Assembly: GCF_019703515.2 (NCBI RefSeq)
Contig: NC_059356.1
Coordinates: 26,403,197 to 26,467,196 of the forward strand
Source of the DNA: Myxocyprinus asiaticus
Lineage: Eukaryota > Chordata > Actinopteri > Cypriniformes > Catostomidae
Reading direction: 5' to 3'
Length of the DNA stretch: 64,000 nt
Part shown: piece by piece, positions 1-12,285 of the stretch
How the letters are laid out: each line of letters starts with the position of its first letter
Position numbering within the stretch: position 1 is the first letter of the stretch
Notes under the pieces: model-generated
What the model was told of the DNA's origin: nothing
Databases searched by the model: none
What the model saw: only the letters and a program-made list of their open reading frames with translations
Made by a program: the position numbers and the translations under genes

Positions 1-738
1 CGACTTTGACATTTCGTTCTTGCAGGACTGCTTGGGGGTCTGTCTGCTACATCATGATATTGTCTGTTGCCAAAGATTGAAAAGTCAACAGCAAAGAAAA
101 GCTGAATGCATGCACCATATTAATGGGAAATTTCATCAATAAAAAGGAAAATTCCATCATCGTGTACTAACCCTCATGTTGTTTTTTCTTTTTTTTTTTT
201 TCTGTGAAACACAAAATGAGTTATTTATTGCAAAATGTTCAAGATGCTCTTTTCCATACTACAAAAATGAAAGGTGGCCACGGCTATGAAGCATTTCAGT
301 GAATAACAACTTAAATTTCAATCTGTTCATCACACAAAGCTTTCATATAGCTTCTTATGACTTGGAAAAGAAGTTGTATGGACTACTTTTATGATGCTTT
401 TATGGGGCTTTTTTTTTTTTTTTTTGGAGCTAGACCTGGTCCCCATCCACTTTCATTGTATGGAATGATATCAAAGTGAACATTCTTCAAAACATCTCTT
501 TTTGTGTTCCATAGAACAGTGATTCACAACAGGGGTTCTTTACAGTTTGGTGTTGATCAAAACTACTTATTCTTAGTGTTGATAATTCTAGTTTGGTCAA
601 CCAAAACACAGTGAGCCCATCAAGCAGCTGAACTGCTGCCATACTTAATCACTGTTTTAGCATGTGTTATACACGTTAGTGTAAATAGTGTGTAAAATGC
701 ATGTAAGCAATTAACATGTAATGTATATAAAGTATATG

Positions 739-741
<3 letters not shown>

Positions 742-812
<71 letters not shown>
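742..812. repeat. (TG)n(TA)n compound microsatellite
   Basis: About 19 TG dinucleotides are followed directly by about 15 AT dinucleotides. The run abuts the left end of a Tc1-type MITE at 819. Confidence 0.97.
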
Positions 813-817
<5 letters not shown>

Positions 818-818
818 C

Positions 819-1350
819 ACACTCTACCGGTCAACTTTTGAAACACTTGCCTGAAATGTTTCACATGATCTTAAAAATCTTTTGTTATGAAGGCGTATGC
901 CTAAATGTTTGAAATTAGTTTTGTAGACAAAAATATAATTGTGCCAACATATTAATTTATTTCATTATAAAATATAAATTTAATTAAAAATAAGTTTTTG
1001 AAATTGATGACTTGGACCAAATAATAAAGAAAAGCAGCCAATAAGTGCCCAACATAGATGGGAACTCATTCAATACTGTTTAAAAAGCATCCCAGGGTGA
1101 TACCTCAAGAAGTTGGTTGAGAAAATGTCAAGAGTACATGTCTGCAAATTCTAGGCAAAGGGTGACTACTTTGAAGATGCTAAAATATAACACAGTTTTG
1201 ATTTATTTTGGATTTTGTTTAGTCACAACATAATTCCCATATTTCCATTTATGTTATTCCATATTTTTAATGACTTTGCTATTATTCTAAAATGTGAAAA
1301 AAAAAATTATAATAAAGAATAAGTGTTTAAAAACTTTTGACCGGTAGTGT
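819..1350 (+). mobile_element. Tc1/mariner-type MITE, copy 1 (ACTACCGGTCAAAAG family)
   Basis: The ends are inverted repeats: CTACCGGTCAACTTTTGAAA on the left and its near complement ending ACCGGTAGTGT on the right. The interior is shared with copies at 26590-27139 and 51839-52374 and a worn copy at 4888-5394, including 'gtgcccaacatagatgggaac' and 'agcatcccagggtgatacc'. It lies between TG/TA microsatellites on both sides, as expected for insertion at TA. It is non-coding, about 530 bp. Confidence 0.85.
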
Positions 1351-1354
1351 GTAT

Positions 1355-1529
<175 letters not shown>

Positions 1530-2333
1530 TAAGAAGATCCTCTATATAAGCAAAATGGACATTATAACTGAAATATACTCAAATGAATGAGAACTGAATT
1601 GAACACGGAATTGAATCAAGAGCTTGTGAATCTCAATAGAATCCGGAAACCAAGACCTAATAGTAATGTCAATACATCAAACCAATACTGAATAATCAAT
1701 TATAATCAATATTAATGATAACGTTCAATGATATTTAGTCTTTGGTACACAACTTTGGTTTTGTTTTGCTGAAGGGGTGCTTGAGCCTTACTGATAGTGC
1801 TGTGTAAACAAGCTTGGAAGACACTGCCATAGAAGAAAGAAATATGTGTTTGGAATGACATGAGGGTGAGTAAATGATGACAGTATTTTGATTTGGGGTG
1901 AATCATCCCTTAAAATCTGCTATTCAAATTTTTGCTAGGCTCACCTTCTCTTCATGGCAGGATCTCTGGTGTACAAGGAGGTGAACCCCACCTCACCTTC
2001 CTTTTCCCCGTCACACTGTCGAGATGACACTCCTGGCACTTGGACAAATTATGGCTCTCACTGTCAAGCTGTCTGACAGTGATTTGAAGTGGTGTGGTTG
2101 GAGTCAGGCATTAGTAAAGCACCCCTACTCTCGGATCCATGCATGAAATTTTGGGTATCTTATATTGTATGTCTAAAAGGGATCCCATCACTTTTCGTAT
2201 TGATGGGGTTGATTGACTTCCACAATTTCATTCTCAGCTTTGTCCTCAAGATGGCTCTCCATCTACGGGCAAGACCCCATGCAGCTGTGTAATATAGTGT
2301 GAGCAAAACTCTCTTATTCTTAATTTAATCTGG

Positions 2334-2425
2334 AGTGTGTGTGTGTGTGTGTGTATCTGTCTGTGTCTATCTGTCTGTGTGTGTGTGTGCGTGTGTGTGT
2401 GTGTGTGTGTGTGCGTGCGTGCGCA
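2334..2425. repeat. (TG)n microsatellite, interrupted
   Basis: TG repeats are interrupted by 'tatctgtctgtgtctatctgtc' type variants and end in TGCG units. Confidence 0.95.
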
Positions 2426-3670
2426 TATTCTGAGTCGTTGTCTTTATAATCCATTATTTTGTTGATATGTTTGAATACCTGGAATTCTTCTTTATATATT
2501 TGGATATCACTGCATAAAGCACTTCACACATTGCTTGCTTGGCTCATAATATTCTGGATACCTGTGTTCATTATTTATTTAAGACTATAGTTTTATGGTC
2601 AGTTTATACGTCTGGGTCGGACGTACGCCACAGACTCCGCTTGGGTGGCCAATGCGGTGGTTTGCATTTATAGTCCTGCTAGTGCATTGAGAGAAAATGC
2701 CTTAAGTTCTGAAATAATTATACATTTCATTAATAAATTAAAAACAGTTTAATTAGTGGATTCAATAGTATTTATTAAATTATTGTAGCTTTAAAAATGA
2801 GTTAATCAAAGTATGTGAACATATTGAGATTTAGGCACATATAAGTTATGTACATATACAAAATAAATCAGGCATATAGCCTGCTGTATGCTTAAACTTG
2901 AGTCACTTTAATAATAATTTAATAAAATAATATTTTGGCATACTTTGACGCTCCATGCTGAAAAAAATATATACAATTAATTAATAACTACATACTTTGA
3001 TCAACACAAAATAGATGACATTTTAAAGCTTAGATGCTGGACTTTAGAATGCATTTATGCAAATTGACAAACTCTTAACAAGTGCTTTTTAATTTGTTGA
3101 CAGATCAGAATGTTCACGTGTACAATACAACAAATATTATTTCACTCACATACCAAATATTTATCAAGTAAAAGCCCAGAGAAACCAGATTCTTTTTGTC
3201 ACATTTTTGCTTGTAAATCCGTGAAAAACAAAGAGAATATAAAACAACAGATGCTCCTGATTAAAACAAGCCCAAATATAATATGATGCATAGATCTTGA
3301 AAAGAATGATGGAGAAAGTGTGATGCAACCTCAGATATCTTTTTTGTCATCCTGGGGGACATCTCTGGTTACAAAGCTGACCTATCACAGCTGTTTTGGT
3401 CTGCGTTGATGTCAGGCTATGCTGTATGTTTGACGCAAAAATATAAATCTGCCTCTAGAGTAAAGACTTCAATAAATCTGAGTGTGCACTTTTATATGCA
3501 GTTTCAGAACAACAAACAATGGAACCCAGCATCTGAGAAATACCTTTTTTAAGATTATTGAATGGTCCTAATTATGGTCCTCCTTGGTGACTGGTCAATG
3601 CAGCGTTTTAGTCATGCTAAAATAAACAATATAGGAACAACTATGATAAGAAACACTTTTTTTTTTTTCA
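2426..3670. other. Single-copy-looking AT-rich DNA, no gene seen
   Basis: No recognisable repeat or coding segment is seen. The segment 3330-3490 is less AT-rich than its surroundings and could be a conserved non-coding block, but this cannot be decided from one sequence. Confidence 0.5.
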
Positions 3671-4110
3671 TCTCCATTTTATCCCCTTTTCTCCCCAATT
3701 TGGAATGCCCAATTCCCACTACTTAGTAGGGCCTCATGGTGGCGCGGTTACTCACCTCAATCTGGGTGGTGGAGGACAAGTCTCAGTTGCCTCTGCTTCT
3801 GATACAATCAATCTGCGCATCTTATCACGTGGCTCGTTGTGCATGACACAGCAGAGACTCCCAGCATGTGGAGGCTCATTCTACTCTCTGCGATCCACGC
3901 ACAACTTACCACGTGCCCCACTGAGAGCAAGAACCACTAATCACGACCACGAGGAGGTTACCCCATGTGACTTTACCCTCCCTAGTTACCGGGCCAATTT
4001 GGTTGCTTAGGAGACCTGGCTGGAGTCACTCAGCACACCCTGGATTCGAACTCGTGACTCCAGGGGTAGTAGTCAGCGTCAATACTCGCTGAGCTACCCA
4101 GCTGGCTGAG
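3671..4110 (-). mobile_element. tRNA-derived SINE, full length, copy 1
   Basis: Read on the minus strand the element starts with a tRNA-like head. A box-A-like TAGCTCAGCGAGTATTG lies at about 4080-4100 and a box-B-like GAGTTCGAATCC at about 4042-4053. These are the two internal RNA polymerase III promoter elements. A body of about 350 bp follows and ends in the tail motif 'aattggggagaaaaggggat'. The same body recurs at 11908-12285 and 40405-40832. An apparent 101-codon frame on the plus strand through it is not a gene. Confidence 0.88.
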
Positions 4111-4317
4111 GTAAAATAGTGTCCTAAATATTTTGGTAACACTTTGCAATAAGTTTGTATGATTTTCGATTAGTTTACACAGTAGTTAAAATGATCTAAC
4201 AATGAGCAATACTTTGTTCAGAATTACCAAATTTATTAGGCATTATTTTATGCATTATGAACTTACATGATCAATATTATATTCATAAATTAACATTAAC
4301 CAATAATAATAAAAACT

Positions 4318-4340
4318 GTAAAAAAAAAAAACAAAAAAAC

Positions 4341-4397
<57 letters not shown>
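4318..4397. repeat. Poly(A) and (TA)n tract
   Basis: A 36-bp A-rich run is followed by about 20 TA units. Confidence 0.95.
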
Positions 4398-4402
<5 letters not shown>

Positions 4403-4554
4403 TGTTTATTGTTGATTCATTATAAACTGATAATTGCAGGGGTATTATGCAATAAATGTGGTTTATGAGGACGTTTCTTATTCAAATCACTTAAAAACAT
4501 ACTAAACTGTTTTTAGTTTTTTTTTTTTTTATGTAAAAATGCAGAACGTTTTTT

Positions 4555-4645
4555 GGGAGGGTTAGGGTTAGGGGATAGAATCTATAGTTTGTACAGTATA
4601 AAAATTATTATGTCTATGGAGAGTCCTCATAAGGATAGCCGCACC

Positions 4646-4710
<65 letters not shown>
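4555..4710. repeat. Interspersed repeat with TTAGGG-like core and (GT)n(GA)n tail
   Basis: 'gggttagggttagggg' at about 4559-4575 is followed by 'gtttgtacagtataaaaat' and then about 15 GT and 15 GA units at 4649-4708. A related 'gaggaccaaatg' segment occurs at 41600-41700. The telomere-like core is only about two units and is probably part of a dispersed repeat rather than a telomere remnant. Confidence 0.5.
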
Positions 4711-4887
4711 CCGCACCATTTGTGGTCCTCTGAACTATTTGCCTTATGCGATTGCAGTCATGCTGTTTTGATTTCCATAAAATTCTATATTCCGGGTTCA
4801 TATTCAGAATCAATTTAAATGTAAAATATATCTTTGTTCCTGCACACTTTTATATGTTCATGCAGAGACCAAGCCTCATGATCTGCC

Positions 4888-5394
4888 CTACCCTGTTAAA
4901 CGTTTGGACACATTTGACTGAATTTATGTTATCCATGATCTTAAAAACCTTTTGATCTAAAGGCTTATGCTTTACATTAGTTTTGTAGGCAAATATAAAT
5001 TGTGCCTATGTATATATTTCTTTATGAAACAGAAATGTATTAATGGATTGATTTATTGTTATAGGCTGATATGTACCAGATAGTGTGGGAAAAGCAGCTA
5101 ACATGTGCCCAACATACATGGGAACTCCTTAAATACTGTTTAAAAAGCATGTCTGGTGAATATCTAAAGAAGTTGTATGAGATAATACCCAGATTGTACA
5201 GAGCAGTAATCTAGCCAAAAGCTAAAATATAATATAGTTTTGATTTAGTTAACATTTTTGGTCACTATGTAATTTCCATTGTTTCATTTGTGTTATTTCA
5301 TAGTTTTGATTACTTTCATAGTTTTGATGACTTAGATGTGGAAATAACAATAATAAAGAATGAGTAGGTGTGGTCAGATTTAGTCTTGTAGTGT
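4888..5394 (+). mobile_element. Tc1/mariner-type MITE, copy 2 (degraded)
   Basis: This copy shares the interior order of copy 1: 'aaagcagctaacatgtgcccaacatacatgggaactcc', then 'actgtttaaaaagcat', then 'taaaatataatatagttttgattta', then 'taataaagaatgagtaggtg'. Its ends are worn ('ctaccctgttaaacgtttgg' and 'gtcttgtagtgta'). It is the oldest-looking of four copies in the window. Confidence 0.75.
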
Positions 5395-6820
5395 ATTTAT
5401 TTTGAGATCATTTTTTTCAGATAATTCTTACTGTCCTGTGCTAGATAAAAGGCTTGCATTTTCTCTTAAACTCTCCAAGAAACCATGTTCATCATCTCCT
5501 GTCCAGTCTTCTGTTGGCTTTATAAATGAGCTATTTATTTGGCCAAACCCTGCTGTGCAAGAGCTATTCGCCATTACGATCCATAAAACCAGTTATTCAT
5601 TTTCTCACTGAGAGTGAGAGTGTATATTCCATCTCAGAGGCAAGTGAGCTTTGGATGCAACTTTAACATGATCAGGGCACCTCTTAAACATCCTCACCAT
5701 CATCCATGTCTCTTTCTATCAATCGTTTTTTACAGTTCCTTCTAGCCCTGTAGAATATGGAGTGATTGGAGAGATTGTTTGATGCACTTAGTAAGGTGAT
5801 TTTGATTTTGGTGTGACTGTGTGCTGTTGATCCGTGACTGCAGCATGGTTGGTGAATGAGTTTCAGATCAGTGCAAGAGGGGAGGGGGATAGGAGATGAT
5901 AAAAGTGTTCTTAGGGCTGTAAAGAGATGGGGTTGAAGGGGGTTCCACCTGGGTAAATTCCCCTTTACCAGCATATTGCAGGAGCCAGTCTTTATTTCAT
6001 TTGGCAGTGGAGTCTTGACCACTGCCATTATATATATCATCCTGCATGGCAAAAGTGCTGATGTGGGACATTGGATGGACACATTAGAGCTAAGGCTAAT
6101 AGTATAATCAGGTAGTAAAGAATTAATTTTCTCCTTGGATGCACTCTATACGTGTGCAGTGGGGATGCATAGTGGAGTCAAGAGGGATCTGTGGGTTAAC
6201 CTCTGTCCCGTTAGCATGCAGGATCTCCCCCAACTCAGCATTAAATTATCACCTCTAGAAGTCCCACAGCCCTCTGTGAGAGGTTAAGGGCCAACTGCAA
6301 AACATTCATTTAAAGCTTGTTCCACTCATAGAGATGAGACAGCTTCTCTTTCTTCAGCACCAAAACAGACATTTACTATTTGGTTTAACAAAAGATGCAT
6401 GAAATTTGTTTATTGTTTATTCTGTCTATAACAAGGACAGATTATGGTCCTGTGAGGCTCTGGCTACCCAATTTCTTTGGAGGCCTCCTCTTGACTAAAT
6501 TGTGTGACGTACTGTCCAAATATTGAGAAACTGCATCGGAAATACAGTCACAAAGTGGCATTTACAAGAATGAACACACCATTTGTGTAATACATTTAGA
6601 CAAAGAGAATGTGCCATGTCCATGACTAGCAGAGATGCCTGCAGTCAGAAGCCCCATGGCACTGGCCCCACTAGCCTGGTCTATCATCCAGCTCTGACTT
6701 TGGCAATAGTCACTGGCACATATTCACGTGGCCCTATTAGCCCAGTCTGTAATTCATCCTTGGTCTGTAATGCTGAGATGCTGATAGTGTTGTCCATAAT
6801 ATGTCCTTACCTAGGTGCAG
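5395..6820. other. No gene recognised
   Basis: A 132-codon minus-strand frame at 5684-6082 has no recognisable domain and unremarkable composition, and I do not call it a gene. The rest shows no repeat structure. Part of 6580-6820 may be the 3' flank or tail of the adjoining hAT remnant. Confidence 0.4.
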
Positions 6821-6821
6821 A

Positions 6822-8150
6822 TCAATGCGAAGTAGAGGGTGCATCCGTATCTGTAACTGTTGTCACCTTGTACTTTTCGCTGGCAGCAACTATTCTCAGT
6901 GTGCGCTTGTCTTTCAAAAGTTTATCGTAAAATGCAGAGCAGTCCTGTACAAAATTAAGACGTAAGGAAAGCATTGCATTCATGACTGTTACACTGAGTT
7001 GAGATTTATCCAGTGTCCATGCTGCGTTCATTAATGAGAACACATGCTCCACAAATGCAGATGTCCCAGGCAGGCATAAAACAAACTCCACAACCTTGAC
7101 TATGACTCCAAAGTTGATGGTCTTGCTCTCCAGTTCACGAAAAAGTCTGTCCATCTCTCAGACATGGCCATCTTGTTCATGTTCCACTCAGTGATGTGAC
7201 GAGCGACAATGTTTTTCTCACAAGCCCACTCATCAAAGAGCGTGGTTTCGTCAATCAAACTGAGAGTGGGGATTCTGGAGTAGAAGTGTTCGTGGCTGCT
7301 CTGAATGTTTATCCACTCTGGGATGTCTCTCAGTAGGGCCCACTCAAGTTTTTCTGTGTTCTCCAATGAGCGGCTTTAAAGGCAATCTACTGATGCTGAA
7401 TAAAGTTTCTCACTACGCAAAAGTAATCATCCGCTCGCATGTCACCAGCTTCAACCAGGAAATCCAACTGCTTTTTAATGTTAGAGGGTATGAATGGTTC
7501 CTCCAGCCTGGCCTGCAAGACTTTTCTCAGGTCATGAATGTGCAAAGCCACTTCTGTGGCTGAAATGTGGTCTTGCACTACTATCTCCAGTGCATGGTTA
7601 AAAGTGGCTGTTTGCTTGAGTGCGAAGCCAATCCAAAGTTTAGTGCAAGGATCACTGAAAATGTCTCTTAGAAACTTTGGGCATTTTTCTTGAGAAAGAA
7701 AGTATGCACGCAGACCATTGAATATGTGTAGTATTCTTTCAAGAGCTGGCCCAAGAGAGAGGAACATGTGTTGCCATGCTGCAGTAATTTCTGATATTCC
7801 AGCTGCACAAAAGCGAGTACGTTGCATATGACAACTTCAGATTTGGTGCAGGCAGAAGAAAATTTCGGATCATACAATTTCTTGATCAATTTCGCAATGC
7901 AGTCAGCCGACTGAAAACTATGGCCGTGCACAACAGAATGATAAGCAAAAAGTCCTTCATTTGCATGCACCTTATCAGATTTGGAACTTTGCTTCACAAA
8001 AAAATTGCTAACACTTGGTGTGGCACACTTACTTTTAGCAGCATCCACATGCTTTTTTGTATGAAGATGCTGCGCGATGTCGGTGCGGCCTCTGTCTGTG
8101 ACTCATTTTTTAGAAATTGTAACTCTTTTTGAAAATCCTGATTAAATGTA
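6822..8150 (-). pseudogene. Broken BED-finger hAT-type transposase
   Basis: Four minus-strand frames (8048-7668, 7827-7387, 7366-7100, 7154-6822) join in order to give one protein of about 400 residues in different frames, so it carries several frameshifts. The N-terminal end reads GRTDIAQHLHTKKH at about 8046-8090, the His half of a BED-like zinc finger; its Cys half is lost and a stop lies just before it. The C-terminal part contains PGTSAFVEHVFSLMN followed by a Leu-rich stretch, which is the hAT family dimerisation motif. It would act as a nuclear DNA transposase or a domesticated relative. The closest family is the ZBED-like proteins with hAT dimerisation domains that are common in fish genomes. 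The catalytic triad was not located with confidence. Confidence 0.75.
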
Positions 8151-8359
8151 CATGCACACTTCCTTGACAGTTTTCCAGCTGCAGTTTCATCTGTGTGCTC
8201 TTTCAGACTGACTCTTCAATCAGTTCACTAACAGGACGTCTATTGATAAGGGATTGTGATTAGATAGTTGAATCCAATCATGTACTTAAAATAACACGGT
8301 GTGAATTTATTGGTTTTACAAGCTGTATCCTTGGCTACCTTTGATCAGAATACTCACGT

Positions 8360-8494
8360 GACTGAGAAAGCCACATAGGCGATAGAGAAATTTTAGGAGA
8401 GGGGAAATATGGACAAAACACAATTTGTTCAGAATAAGTCGGGACACTTAAATAAGGGACTGTCCCGGGAAAAACAGTATGTCTGGCCACCCTA
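8360..8494 (-). mobile_element. 5' terminal region of the hAT element
   Basis: Read on the minus strand the sequence begins TAGGGTGGCCAGACATACTG at 8494 and continues through 'ttttcccgggacagtccctt'. This is a typical hAT terminal region upstream of the broken transposase at 6822-8150. I found no matching terminal repeat on the other side of the gene, so the 3' end appears to be lost. Confidence 0.6.
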
Positions 8495-11300
8495 CAGGGT
8501 GTTTATTCTCTTGGGTTCACCCAGCAATCATAGTCAGGGCCATGAGGCCCCACAGACTGTTCCTAAATTCAGCCTGGCATCACAAACCAGCACCCCCCAT
8601 CCCCCCCAAAACCTTCCAGAGCCCTCCTCTCAGTGCCGCCAACCTCCCCCTCCAGCCTTATCACCTGCGCCTGTTTACCACTGCCTCACTAATGGAAAAT
8701 TTGCAGCAATATGCAAAAAATCCGCTAAGGCAAATGCAGGTTGCCCAGGCAACAAGGAGGTTATATTCCTGGAAATCAGTGTGGTGCGCCTAGTTCTCAC
8801 ATCCTGGTGAAAATTAGATAGGAGAGAAAAAAAAAAAGAGATGTGGAAGGAGCGATAGGGTCCCAGGGGCCAATTCTACTTCAAGCCATGTTGAGTTTTC
8901 ATCAGCGGCACTGGCAGACGTGACGGTTCTCAGTGTTTTATATATCTGTGTGGAAATAAATGAAGAAATCAGAGTCTCAGAGCAACAAAAATAACTTCAG
9001 CCCTACACTGTTTTCACTGCAGCGTGCATCAGGGAACTGAATATCTGTGAGCCATAAAATGATTGTATTACAAAGCATGCAATAAAACTTAGAAAAACAG
9101 ATAGTTCTGACACTAAATTCTGGTCGGATAAGCTGCGTTTCGAAGTTGTTGTAAAATAACTATGGTCATACACCTGTGATCGCACATTCTATATTTATGT
9201 GCCAAGTTGCTTGTCCACCGCAAAAAACCTACAGTTAGGATAATTATCTATATTACATGGTGGAAGAACTGTTTATTCTAATAATTATTATTAATAATAA
9301 ATTGTACTATTTGCTGACCATTTCTGTCATTTATCAAATTGTTTTTGAAATCAAATATGTAATCATATGTGTTTATGTAGCTAATTTAATTTTGCATTCT
9401 TCATAATATTTTTTTTTGGAAATCTACAGTATGTACTAACAGTATGATGTCAATTTTGTTGCTGCTGTGTCTAAATGAGGGAATGCACTACTGAAGAGTT
9501 CAACCAACTCAACTTTGAAACTGATAAAAATCTGGATTTAAACATTTATCCACATACTGTACATCAGAGAGACAATATTATTTAGGTCCTGATAGATGTA
9601 CTGGCTGTGTTCCTCTATTTAAGACGCTGCTGTATAAATTCTACTGTCTCCATACTGTAATCTTGTTTCATTATCTGGCAGGATATGGAATTGCAATCAG
9701 GACCATGTATGTCATTGAAAAACTGTTGGTAACACATCTAGTCAGAGAGTAAGTCACAAAAGGAAGTGAAGTGAGATAAATTAAAATTAGAAATGTCAAG
9801 ATGTCCGTTGTTTCCACATCTAGAGATAAGGATTTTGCTCCCAGATATTCTTTAAATTTCCTTTTATACAAATTTTTAGCTACATCAGATCTCAAAGCTA
9901 CACTTTCTTGGCCAAACTCCAGAAATAATCACATTGAAAAGCATATTGACTTTAAAATATAAAAATATAATGATATTCTTCAAAGAAAAATATGTAGTCT
10001 AATTTTAGATCCTCTAATGGAAATTAAATACTATCATAAGCTTGTGCTATTAAATGTTATGAACTCCCTGAGGTTCAGCGTAATAATATCTCTCTTATAA
10101 TATCATTGGATTCACCTTATTAGATGCACCTATTCAGAAAATGGTGCAATTAAACCAAGGACATCCACCGAGCTGCAAATCAATGGGCAAAAACACCTTG
10201 TACTAAGAGAATATCTCAATAAATGGGTAGTTTCTATTTATTTTTTCTCTTTGGAATAATTTTTCTCTTCTATCGCAAAGTATTTTTATTTAACTAAATT
10301 TATCTCCACATTTTTCATATAAAAATGTGTGCTTTAAAATTTCATCCCTAAATATTTGCCATTCAACATTTTAAATTTTCTTCACATTGATAGTTTGTGT
10401 TAATGTGCTCTTATGGCATCTCTATTGAACAAATAAAGTTAATATCTATTGGAACAGCCTATTTAACCAATGTAAACTATTAGTTCTCTATTAGCTCTTT
10501 ATATCAAAATACATTTTTGATTAACTCCCAATATTTGAGTTTCCTTTTTCTTTGGCTGCTTAATTGAATCCTTAAACACAATTTCTGATTGCTCATCTCA
10601 GCTCTTTCTCTCTGTTGCAGTCACTCCGGGGAAGTGAAGTTTGTGCTGAGCCCCTGGCGTCAACCCGATCAGTGCTTGATATCAAACAATAAAGAAAAAC
10701 CACTGCCTGTAGAAATGCAGTGTTTATTAAAAGGAATAAGGGCTTATTTATTTTTTATTGTTTTTCTTACTGAATTTATTGTATTTTTTTTAACTTTCTC
10801 TCTTAAAAGTGTTCTGTTACCTTCTCAGATTTATTTTTCGAGCAGTGGCATTTTATCTTGCTGAAATGAAATGGAGACTTCATGGTGATTTTAAATCAGC
10901 TGCTGAAATGTGCAGAGCTAAACTGCTAAAATCTGTTCATTAAGTGAATATTTGTTGCTCTAATTTACCACAGGAAATAAATACAGGAAGGGATGGATAA
11001 ACAAAGAAAAAGACCCAGCAACAAACCGGACAAGAGTATTTGAGAGGTGAGGACTCTAAACAGGTGACCTTACAAACAGTGGGAGGTTCAAAGCTATCAC
11101 TCCTCCACAGAAATGACATATTCAGTTATGTCTTCCATATTTCTGTGCTCTTGTCCTTTATGCCCACCCTTTCCCACTTCCCTCAGAATTATTTTTGATC
11201 ATGGTAATGTAATGCATGAATTGGAATTCATTCACACCATTGCAAATGGTAGCCTATATAAAACACTGGCGGATGCAAAGAGGCTTAAATCTTTATCAGA
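8495..11300. other. Mostly unannotated, AT-rich with low-GC stretches
   Basis: 8500-8820 is C-rich with overlapping Pro/Ser-rich frames that look spurious. 9690-10440 ends in 'caaataaagttaat' and could be an old retroposon tail, but I recognise no coding motif. A pyrimidine tract plus AG at 10603-10620 precedes a short moderately GC-rich segment, noted separately as a weak exon candidate. Confidence 0.4.
10621..10695 (+). other. Weak candidate exon
   Basis: A good acceptor-like tract ('tctttctctctgttgcag') ends at 10620. The following 70-odd bases are GC-richer than the flanks and stay open in one frame containing HSGEVKFVLSPWRQPDQC. No donor site is convincing and I do not recognise the peptide. 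It may be chance or a decayed exon. Confidence 0.15.
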
Positions 11301-11304
11301 TCTA

Positions 11305-11860
11305 ACCTGGTCTCATAGAATCATGATACTATTCCTAAATTTTTTCAAAAGATTTTTTTTTATATGTATACATATACATTATATGTATCATGGCAGTTTC
11401 CTGGAGAAACTAACCCTAGAGGCGCTTAAACAACAATGACATTTATTCCCTTTCACGCAAATCATGAGTAAAGTGGCAGATTATCCATTCATAAAAACAA
11501 CTATTTCGTTGCACTTGCAATGCAAAGGACCAGGGTACAAGTGCTGAAGAGCATACGATTCCGCATGTGAGCTAATAGTGCCTTTAGCACTACAAAATCA
11601 CATACAGCATTTGCCTTGTTCATCCCACATTTGCTTTTTATTATATATCATTTAGATTTAGGTTTAGGGTAAGTAGGTTGGTTTTGTTGATTTAAACTTG
11701 AGCATTAGGCAAATAGAGCATTAAACTTAAACACCTCATCTGTTTGGGAGAAATTATAACTTGCATTTATTGCTATACAGTGGACATTTCACCTCCATAC
11801 AGCCTGGCTGCTACCTCAGCTGTTGGTGCTGTGGTAAGTTAACACATTTTTTGGAAGTGC
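11305..11860. repeat. Interspersed transposon-derived repeat
   Basis: The block has the run 'tctcatagaatcatgata', a short palindromic 'tatgtatacatatacat', 'ggcagtttcctggagaaactaaccctagaggcgc', and a later 'ttaggtttagggtaagtaggttgg'. I know this arrangement as a common dispersed repeat in cyprinid sequence, but I cannot name the family. The outer limits are approximate. It directly precedes a truncated SINE. Confidence 0.45.
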
Positions 11861-11904
11861 ATCCTTTCTTTGAGCAAAGTACTCAACACTTAAAAGTTTT
11901 TGAA

Positions 11905-12285
11905 TCAAGGACATGCTGAGTGACTCCAGTCAAGCTTCCTAAGCAACCAATTGTCCCGGTTGCTAGGGTGGGTAGAGTCACATTGGGTTAAGCTCCTTGT
12001 GGTCGCTATTATGTGGTTCTCGCTCTCGGTGGGGCATGTAATGAGTTGTGTGTGGATGCCGCGAAGAATAGCATGAAGCCTCCACATGCACTAGGTCTCT
12101 GTGGTAACGCGCTCAACAAGCCACGTGATAAGATGTGCGGATGGACAGACACGGAGGCAACTGAGATTCGTCCTCCGCCACCCGGACTGAGGCGAGTCAC
12201 TATGCCACCACGAGGACCTAGAGCGCATTGGGAATTGGGCATGCCAAATTGGGGAGGAAAAGGGGAGAATATCCACATAAAAATA
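11905..12285 (+). mobile_element. tRNA-derived SINE, copy 2, lacking the tRNA head
   Basis: This is the body and tail of the same SINE family as 3671-4110, in the opposite orientation. It contains the shared 'gagtgactccag', 'aagcaaccaatt', 'gcgcattgggaattggg' and 'aaattggggaggaaaaggg' motifs and ends in an A-rich 'cataaaaataaaaaaatc' tail. Neither box A nor box B is present, so it is 5'-truncated, as expected from incomplete reverse transcription. The frames on both strands through it are not genes. Confidence 0.85.

Noticed and set aside
3705..4010. 101-codon plus-strand frame
   Set aside because: Lies on the antisense strand of a SINE body; equivalent frames appear in the other SINE copies.
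4042..4105. Functional tRNA gene
   Set aside because: The box A/box B sequence continues into a SINE body and has no complete cloverleaf; it is the SINE head.
4555..4580. Interstitial telomere repeat
   Set aside because: Only about two TTAGGG units, inside a dispersed repeat associated with GT microsatellites.
5684..6082. 132-codon minus-strand frame
   Set aside because: No domain, no splice context, composition not distinct; treated as chance.
8409..8810. Overlapping 133- and 104-codon plus-strand frames
   Set aside because: Pro/Ser-rich content from a C-rich stretch, overlapping in two frames, no recognisable domain; the first part overlaps the hAT terminal region.
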